Shown here piece after piece: positions 57,955 through 64,000 of a stretch of DNA of 64,000 bases. A program made the translations under genes and the position numbers. Source of the DNA: Bagarius yarrelli. Its lineage: Eukaryota > Chordata > Actinopteri > Siluriformes > Sisoridae. The notes beneath the pieces were generated by a model that did not search any database, was not told where the DNA came from, and saw only the letters and a program-made list of their open reading frames with translations. The stretch is from contig VCAZ01000096.1 in NCBI GenBank assembly GCA_005784505.1, positions 1,686,020-1,750,019 on the forward strand. Direction: 5' to 3'. Numbering within the stretch: position 1 is the stretch's first letter; each line of letters starts with the position of its first letter.

Positions 57955-59640
57955 ATTAGATTAGATTACATTAGATTCAACTTTATTGTGCAAGGTACAT
58001 GTATAGAGCCAATGAAATGCAGTTAGAATCTAACCAGAAGTGCATAAGTGGCTTATTTACAATAAATATCAGTGTAATAAATAGGGTATGGGGTTGATAG
58101 TTACAGAGGTGGGGGTAAATAATGTACAGAGGTATATGGATAGAGTATAGAGGTGTAACAATAGATAGTTATAGATTGTGCAAAGATGCATAATGATAGG
58201 TAGTGCAAAGTACAGAAGTGGCAGTGCAGTAGTAATTAATACTGTATATCAGCTGTTCAGTGCAGAAACAGCCACAGGAAAGAAGCTGTTTCTCAGTCTG
58301 TTTGTGCGGCTCTGAGGCATCGGTAGCGTCTGCCTGATGGGAGAAGAGTGAACAGTCCGTGGTTGTGGTGAGAGGGATCTTTGATTATGCCTCTCGCCCT
58401 TTGCAGACAGCGTTTTTTGTGTATATTGTCCAGGGTGGGTAGCTGAGGGCCGATGATTCGTTGGGCGGTTTTCACCACCCTCTGAAGGGCTGTGCGGTCT
58501 GAAGCAGTGCAGCTGCTGTACCATACTGAGATGCAGTTTGTGAGGATGCTCTCGATGGTACTGCAGTAAAAGTTCTCCAGTATCCTGTTGCTGAGATGAG
58601 ACTTTTTAAGTCTCCTCAGAAAATATAGGCGCTGTTGTGCCTTTTTGACCAGGAAAGAAGAGTTCAGAGACCAGGTGAGATCCTCAGAGATGTGGATTCC
58701 TAGGAACTTGAAGCTAGGTACACGCTCAACAGCCGCTCCGTTGATGTGTATTGGAGGATGAGTGTGATTGCTAGCTCGTCTGAAATCCACAATGACCTCC
58801 TTTGTCTTCTTAGTGTTGAGTTCCAGGTTATTGTCCTCACACCATGCTGCCAGGTGCTGGATCTCCTCCCTGTAGGCCGTCTCATCGTTACCTCTGATCA
58901 GGCCTACTACCGTGGTGTCATCTGCGAACTTGACAATGCTGTTTGACGCATAGACAGGCACGCAATCATAGGTGAAAAGGGAGTCAGGGTAGAATGTAGT
59001 ACTGTGGAAATGGCATCTTCAGTTGACCTATTTGGACGATAGGCAAATTGGTGAGGGTCCAGGTTGGGTGGCAGACAGGCTTTAAGGTGGCTGAGGACCA
59101 GTCTTTCAAAGCACTTTGCGATAACTGGGGTGAGTGCGACTGGACGAAAGTCACCCAGTTCTTTTGCAGCAGAGTGCTTCGGCACTGGTACAATGGTAGC
59201 AGACTTGAAGCAGTTGGGGACGATTTCCTGGGCCAAGGACAGATTGAAGATGTTAGTGAAGACCTCAGCAAACTGCTGTGCGCATGCTCTGAGTACGCGT
59301 CCAGGGATGCCATCAGGGCCAGCTGCCTTCCTACCATTCACCCTTCCCAGGGTAGCACACACTTCAGAGATGGGGAGCGAGAGTGGCTGCTCACCTGGTG
59401 ACAGCTCTGTTTTGAGCATAGGCTCTATATTCCCTTTTTCAAAGCGAGCATAGAAGTGGTTAAGCTCGTCGGGGAGTGAGGCAGAGCTGGTTGGAGGTGT
59501 TCTGTTGGGTGGTTTGCGGTCAGTAATAGCCTGTATTCCCTGCCACATGCGTCGGGGGTCAGCAGAGATGAAGTGCTCCTCGATCTGCTGTTTGTATTCG
59601 TGTTTGAATACAAACAGCTTAATACTGATATAATCATTCA
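57955..59640 (-). mobile_element. LINE with most of RT, 3' end and UTR
   Basis: Minus strand. RT part (59,560-58,990): GRVNGRKAAGPDGIPGRVLR, LGDFRPVALTPVIAKCFERL, DPHQFAYRPNRSTEDA. After a break, 58,961-58,293 has VKFADDTTVVGLI (catalytic Asp pair), FKFLGIHISEDLTWSLN and IGPQLPTLDNIHKKRC. The 3' end is the attagattagattcaac tail at 57,958-57,978. The clade within the CR1/L2/Rex-like groups was not settled. Confidence 0.8.
58293..59570 (-). pseudogene. LINE reverse transcriptase, motif A deleted
   Basis: At about 58,985 the sequence passes from STEDAISTVLHSTL directly into the region that should read LFTYDCVPVYA, in a shifted frame. The roughly 60 residues between, which carry the first catalytic Asp (DFSSAFNTI-type block) and the thumb-side turn PQG-VLSP, are missing. 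The downstream FADD is intact, but the enzyme cannot work. Confidence 0.7.
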
Positions 59641-59647
59641 CAAATCG

Positions 59648-59748
59648 GTTTTTGTTGTGTTTTGTTTTGTATTTGTTTGTTGTTGTTGTTGTATTTGTTG
59701 TGTTTGTCGGTGTAACAACAAAAAAAAAAAAAAAAACTGTTAAAAGAG

Positions 59749-59783
<35 letters not shown>

Positions 59784-59785
59784 GT
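59648..59785. repeat. low-complexity (TTG)n, poly-A and poly-T run
   Basis: tgttgttgttgttgt (59,677-59,693), a run of A (59,719-59,737) and a run of T (59,752-59,780). Assembly across this is likely error-prone. Confidence 0.9.
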
Positions 59786-59849
59786 CAAAAAGCAAGGTAT
59801 TTATAAAAGAGATTTTTTTCAAACGCCTCTTGAAGACGGCTAGTGACTC

Positions 59850-62555
59850 AGTTGTTCTGATCTTGGGCTAGAATGAGAAGAAGCAAAAATGTAGCTTTGT
59901 TTGCTGTTAGTCAAATCAACAGAAGATCAATCTTTTAAAAAGATATTACCCAACAACAGATTTCAGCATCAGCTGCAAAGCCGTGGATCAGTCAATTGAG
60001 CGGTCGGATAAAAGAACACAATTTCTTTAATTTTCTCAATGTCACAGTTTAACTTATTTCCTCATTGTCTTTTATACCTATTTTATATTCTTTTGTAAGT
60101 GCCTTTGTAATTTTCTGTGGACTGCCACAGAGCTCTCATTTGAAGCTCTTATTGAAAAGTTTATTTACTCATACCACAGTGTTTCAAAGTGATTTTGCAG
60201 GATTTTCAGGAAAACGCTAGCACAGCCAGCCTAAAGCACAGGGCGGCCATTAGAGAAGATTTAGATATATTTCTCCATGTTATATTAATAATGGCATTTC
60301 CAATTGTTTAAATTGTTAGTTGCTTGCCATTCTTGCCCCATTTCCGTTAGCTCGTTGTTTAAGCCAAACTTTTACAAACATTCAGTATTTTTCATTTTTT
60401 AAATTGTATTTTAATGTTTGTGTTATTTTCAAAAATAAAAAAATCTAATGAGTGTTTGAGTGATGTCTCCATGGTCTCCTGTGCTGCTGAGTGGTTTTTG
60501 ATTTTAGTTTCATGTAGCTTCGCTTTCGGTTGAATTTCTGTCCTATTATCCCTCTTTGTTGTTTAAAGTGATAAAATAACCTAATTCCTACCATGTTTTT
60601 TATATTCTCTGACTAATTTGATCATTCACTGTTATTCTAAATCATGCGTACTGGACATTAGAATTTAACAGCTCTTCCACTCTGATCAAAGTATTAAACA
60701 GGTTTTCCCCACTTAGTGACGCAACCACTGAAAAACCTAATGCAAGACCTCTAGTTATTGGCGATTCTATTGTACAGAACGTGAAAATATAGTATCTATG
60801 TGACATATCAAAAGCTTGGCACAGTATAGGCTAATGCGTTATGGGTATTATAGTGACAGCATGTGATGTCACGTGACGTCACAGCCACGCCCCACCCCAA
60901 AATGGGCTTCTTGAACTTGAACCAATATGCCTATGTGACATATCAAAACAATTATCTCATCAAAGGTAACTGCATAACAGGCACAATAACCTGCGGCCAT
61001 CTTTTCAAGCCAACATTTGTTATAAGCCAAAGTTTGTTGCTACGAACTTCACAAATCTACTGATTATGTTGACTTGAAAAGGCCAACATACTCTTTTCTT
61101 ACTGGCTCTGTGCTTGGTGGTAAGTCAAAGTACTAGCTTTCACAGCTGAGCTAGAGCTAGCAAGCTAATGGATGAGAAGTGAGATAGGGCCACATTCAAC
61201 TCACATCCCTTTACTACCTTGATTTGCGATCCCCACAATGTTAATAAGCTAAACCTTAACTGCAGCAGGACCAGAGCCATAGGGGCTGCAAACCCGGCCA
61301 TCATCCTCGAACACGGCTAGGTGCAAAGGGCAAAGGTGCGAAGGCTGTGTGTGCATGCTCAGGATCCAAGCAGCCAATACAGCAATCATGGTTATCACTG
61401 CTTGTAATATATCGTAAGCAGGGAAGGGAACACAGTCTGAAAAAGCTGATCGCAGGACTTACTTTTCCTTCTAGACTTTTCCTTCTAGACATTTCTTTAG
61501 CAAACACAACACTCTGCTAAAGAAAAATAAGAATATTGAATTACTCCGCCATTATTTAAAAAAATGTGTAGCCAATAACTCTCTACCCTATACCAGTTAG
61601 AATTCTTTAAACTTAATATTCTATATATTATTTTTAACAATAATTCAATGGCATGAAATGTAATGTACTTTAAATTTTACAAAAAAGGCTGTATAAACAT
61701 TATTGCATTTTCATTTTAATATTGCATACAATATCTTGTTAAGATCAAATAAATCAAAATCAGCATGAGGTATTTTTTAATCACTTTTCCAAGGCACTGT
61801 TTTCTAAACTCAGGCCTGTATGAATGTCCATAGCGTAGACATATTCTAGTCTTAATGTAGTTGTGCAAAACAACTTTACTTCTGTTTATATATGATATCT
61901 TCTCAGTGCCTAAAATCTTACGCCCAGACACAAATGAAATAAACATAGAGAAAAGTCAGTTTTTAGTGGAAACAGTTTTAGTTTCAATCTAGAGATGGAG
62001 GTTCTTATTTTATTTAGGACACCCAAGGTTATAACAAAAATGTAAAAGAAAACAATAATATTATAAATCAATAAGTAAATGAAAAATGCCAATTTTATAC
62101 TTTTATATCCAGTTGAAACAAAAAAAATTAAACAACAGCTTGATTCAGCTTGTAATCATGGCAAAGCCTGATGGGAACAAAGAAAAGCAATGTAGATTAA
62201 CAGGAAAGTTCCCCTATGAAAATGTAATACTATTTGTATAGAGCTTTTATACACAGATTAATATTACAATACAAATTGTTCAATTTAGGATGTTTAAAGT
62301 GATAAAATGCATGAATAAAAGTAATCTGGACTGTGTAAAACATAATTAGTGACAATGTAATAAAATGTGAAATTTTAAATTATGTAAACTTCTAGATAGA
62401 TTATTGGTTTAAATTATAAGCATAGTTTTTTAATTGTCTTAGATACAAAGTGTGTACCATTTATATACAAAGGAACAGTACTTTAATAAAATCAGTAATA
62501 TCTAATCTTAGGAAAACAAACTACAACAAGGTTTAAAACATTATATAAAAAGCAC
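59850..62555. other. intergenic downstream of elovl2, mostly unassigned
   Basis: Apart from a LINE ORF1 scrap (60,690-60,800) nothing coding was recognised. 60,870-60,960 and 61,260-61,350 are richer in GC but hold no exon. The part next to 62,560 may be elovl2 3' UTR if a distal polyadenylation site is used. Confidence 0.45.
60690..60800 (+). mobile_element. L2/CR1-type ORF1 scrap with SGNH-like motif
   Basis: Plus strand reads FSPLSDATTEKP and LVIGDSIVQNVKI then stop, closely like 31,811-31,885 (TEKPEGT, LVIGDSIVRHV). Confidence 0.6.
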
Positions 62556-62561
62556 AAAACT

Positions 62562-62567
62562 TTTATT
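62562..62567 (-). promoter_or_regulatory. elovl2: polyadenylation signal of elovl2
   Basis: AATAAA on the minus strand, 59 nt downstream of the elovl2 stop codon. Further AT-rich sequence follows, so a longer 3' UTR using other signals is possible. Confidence 0.5.
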
Positions 62568-63146
62568 ACAATTAAAGAGTATTATCCCAGCTAGATTTGT
62601 CAACATAAAATATTGTTTTTTTTCTTCACTGCTTCTTATGTTTGGCTCCATTATCTGAGGATGAGATGCCGTTTGTATGGATTCTCATAATCTCTTTAGC
62701 TTTGCCACCTTTGCCTGGCTGTTTTCTGTATGTCTGCAATGAAGTAATATTGTATTAGGAATTAATCAAAAATTTATGGCATTTGGGTTTGTAAACAAAT
62801 AAAACCTTTTAGTTATTCACCATCCTTTCTTTGTGTTTTGTAAAATTTTAACAGATGGTAAAAACAATTAATGTAATTAATAAGTAATTAGTAATCAAAT
62901 AATGTAATTAGTAAGTAATCTAATTACCATTAGTAACAAAATGATGGAGTGCAGCTCTATATTATGCCATCTATTATATTAACTGAGTAATCATTAATCA
63001 TTGCATCTTACCTGCATGTAAAAGTTGATGAACAGGATAACAAGTGAAACCATATAGCTAGACTGAAACAAGAGGCAACGCAGAGGAAAACCACAGGGGA
63101 AAAACACTGCACTTAATGTGTGTGTTATAGTTAATATGAACTGAAT
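62562..63146 (-). CDS. elovl2: elovl2, last two coding exons (3' end of gene)
   Basis: Elovl2 is an ER membrane 3-ketoacyl-CoA synthase that elongates C20-C22 polyunsaturated fatty acids toward DHA. The two exons here encode the last transmembrane helices and the cytosolic tail. Translation through the splice reads ITHTLSAV...CGFPLRCLLFQSSYM...FINFYMQ then TYRKQPGK, matching vertebrate ELOVL2 (FQSSYM and NFY-QTYRK are shared). The protein ends KHKKQ, a KxKxx-type ER retrieval signal. Exons with the HXXHH catalytic motif must lie beyond 64,000. A polyadenylation signal (AATAAA on the minus strand) is at 62,567-62,562, about 60 nt after the stop. Confidence 0.9.
62626..62733 (-). CDS. elovl2: elovl2 terminal coding exon and stop
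   Basis: A 108-nt exon: TYRKQPGKGGKAKEIMRIHT, NGISSSDNGAKHKKQ, then TGA at 62,628-62,626. The acceptor is ttgcag. It is a basic cytosolic tail without membrane segments, ending in the KxKxx retrieval pattern. Confidence 0.9.
   Translation of the reverse strand, partial: TYRKQPGKGGKAKEIMRIHTNGISSSDNGAKHKKQ
63012..63146 (-). CDS. elovl2: elovl2 penultimate coding exon
   Basis: A 135-nt, phase-0 exon of 45 codons with acceptor tttcag and donor gtaaga. It encodes two hydrophobic stretches separated by CGFPLRCLLFQSS, the characteristic C-terminal part of the elongase fold. A second possible acceptor (ttgtttcag before 63,062) is rejected because the upstream sequence continues the ELOVL2 match in frame. 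Confidence 0.9.
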
Positions 63147-63149
63147 CTG

Positions 63150-64000
63150 AAATAAAAACCAGGAGAAACAGCAAAAGATTTAGGATTTTTTCAGTAATAT
63201 GCATTGTGACCTCTAAAATTAAAATAAAAATAAAAAAAGTGAAGTGAATTTTTAAAAGAAATGCTATGGAAACAATTTAACTCTCATAATTCCACATCTT
63301 GAAATACACATTTGCTGGATGAAAACAATGTTAATACTATTTTGTTGGTACTAAGTAAATAATTGCATAAGACAAACAAAAGTATATCTTTCTGAAAGTA
63401 ATTTTATCTATTCTTGCCTGTGTGTACTGATAATATCTTAAGTTTACACCTTAAAGAGACACTGCATTGTAACGATACAGGAACACATCTTCACGCACGT
63501 AATCTAAAGTAGATTTAAAATCACTCTAGCTAGAGAGTGACACATCACTGGTGGATGACTTATGCAACCATAATTTACAAAAGGTAAGCATCCAGCAATA
63601 TTAAACTAGGCTTTGATTTGAGGTGTGCAGACAGGGACGCAGGCTAAGAGATGTAGTGTCTCGTTACATACGACATTCCAATTCAGGAACTCAAGCTGCA
63701 TCAACACGCTATGGAAATGAGATTGGTTTCATGTAGTTAAAGCACAATCAGATCGAGTCGTAAGTCCTGGGGCATCGCAAGTTATAATTGTTATTTTTCT
63801 GAAAGGGGTGACCGAGTGTTACTCAAAGAATGCCAGTGCTGTATAATACCTGGCACTGCCCTGTGTGTAGGTGCACAGTCAACACAAAGAGAACTTAGCC
63901 AGGTCTAGAATAGGTATGCGCTGAGAGACCCTGCAGCCTCACCCATCCCAAAGGCAGGAATTTAGAGCCATTTCTGAAGATGTAGACACTGTCTCTTGCC
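63150..64000. other. elovl2: elovl2 intron to window edge
   Basis: No further elovl2 exon found. A minus-strand open stretch at 63,947-64,000 followed by gtgagg looks exon-like, but its translation does not match the expected elongase sequence, so it is left unannotated. Confidence 0.5.

Noticed and set aside
59048..59453. Plus-strand frames of 117-129 codons
   Set aside because: Antisense shadows of the LINE reverse transcriptase on the minus strand.
63947..64000. Open minus-strand stretch followed by gtgagg, possible elovl2 exon
   Set aside because: Its translation does not match the elongase sequence expected upstream of the penultimate exon, and no acceptor is visible because the window ends.

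Overview
This is vertebrate nuclear DNA, almost certainly from a teleost fish. It carries small protein-coding exons with GT/AG borders separated by long AT-rich introns, and the space between is packed with Tc1/mariner transposons, several kinds of LINE, tRNA-derived SINEs, LTR retroelements and microsatellites of the kinds common in fish. No prokaryotic operon, CRISPR array, rRNA or functional tRNA gene was seen. The presence of an elovl2 gene, which many spiny-rayed fishes lack, together with the Tc1 load, points to a non-acanthomorph lineage such as an ostariophysan (catfish-like). That placement is inference.

Two host genes are visible, both on the minus strand. The first is the 5' quarter of dnajc13 (RME-8), an endosomal J-domain co-chaperone. 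Fourteen coding exons lie between 43,028 (start codon) and 2,066. They join in phase into 571 uninterrupted codons, and the rest of the gene lies beyond the left edge. The second is the 3' end of elovl2, a polyunsaturated fatty-acid elongase. Its last two coding exons are at 63,012-63,146 and 62,626-62,733, and the remainder lies beyond the right edge. The 19.5 kb between them holds a GC-richer promoter-like patch near 48.5 kb and otherwise only mobile elements.

Layout, left to right. 1-1,740: decayed endogenous retrovirus ending in a 3' LTR. 2,066-8,942: dnajc13 coding exons 14 to 10, with a Tc1 relic and LINE fragments in the introns. 8,990-14,590: an L1-type LINE split at its RT active site by a 1,153-bp LTR. 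14,616-23,062: coding exons 9 to 3, with SINEs and a Tc1 element. 25,330-42,961: the two largest 5' introns, holding two long L2/CR1-type LINE copies (one with a third copy nested in it), an RTE-type LINE with a perfect 13-bp target duplication, and Tc1 elements. 43,050-62,560: intergenic, with Tc1 pieces, two LINEs of one lineage, a SINE, a retroviral gag-pro relic, a Ty3-like gag with a coding minisatellite, a nested LTR/LINE/SINE stack and a second copy of the L1-type LINE. 62,562-63,146: elovl2 3' end.

I did not find a convincing new biological system. The most interesting features are the nested insertions with readable order, the two minisatellites tied to retroelement gag regions, a short CRE/YY1-like promoter patch with a possible plus-strand first exon, and the very uneven intron sizes in dnajc13. 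Reading was by eye, so repeat borders are mostly approximate, and element family names rest on recognition of motifs rather than on database searches.
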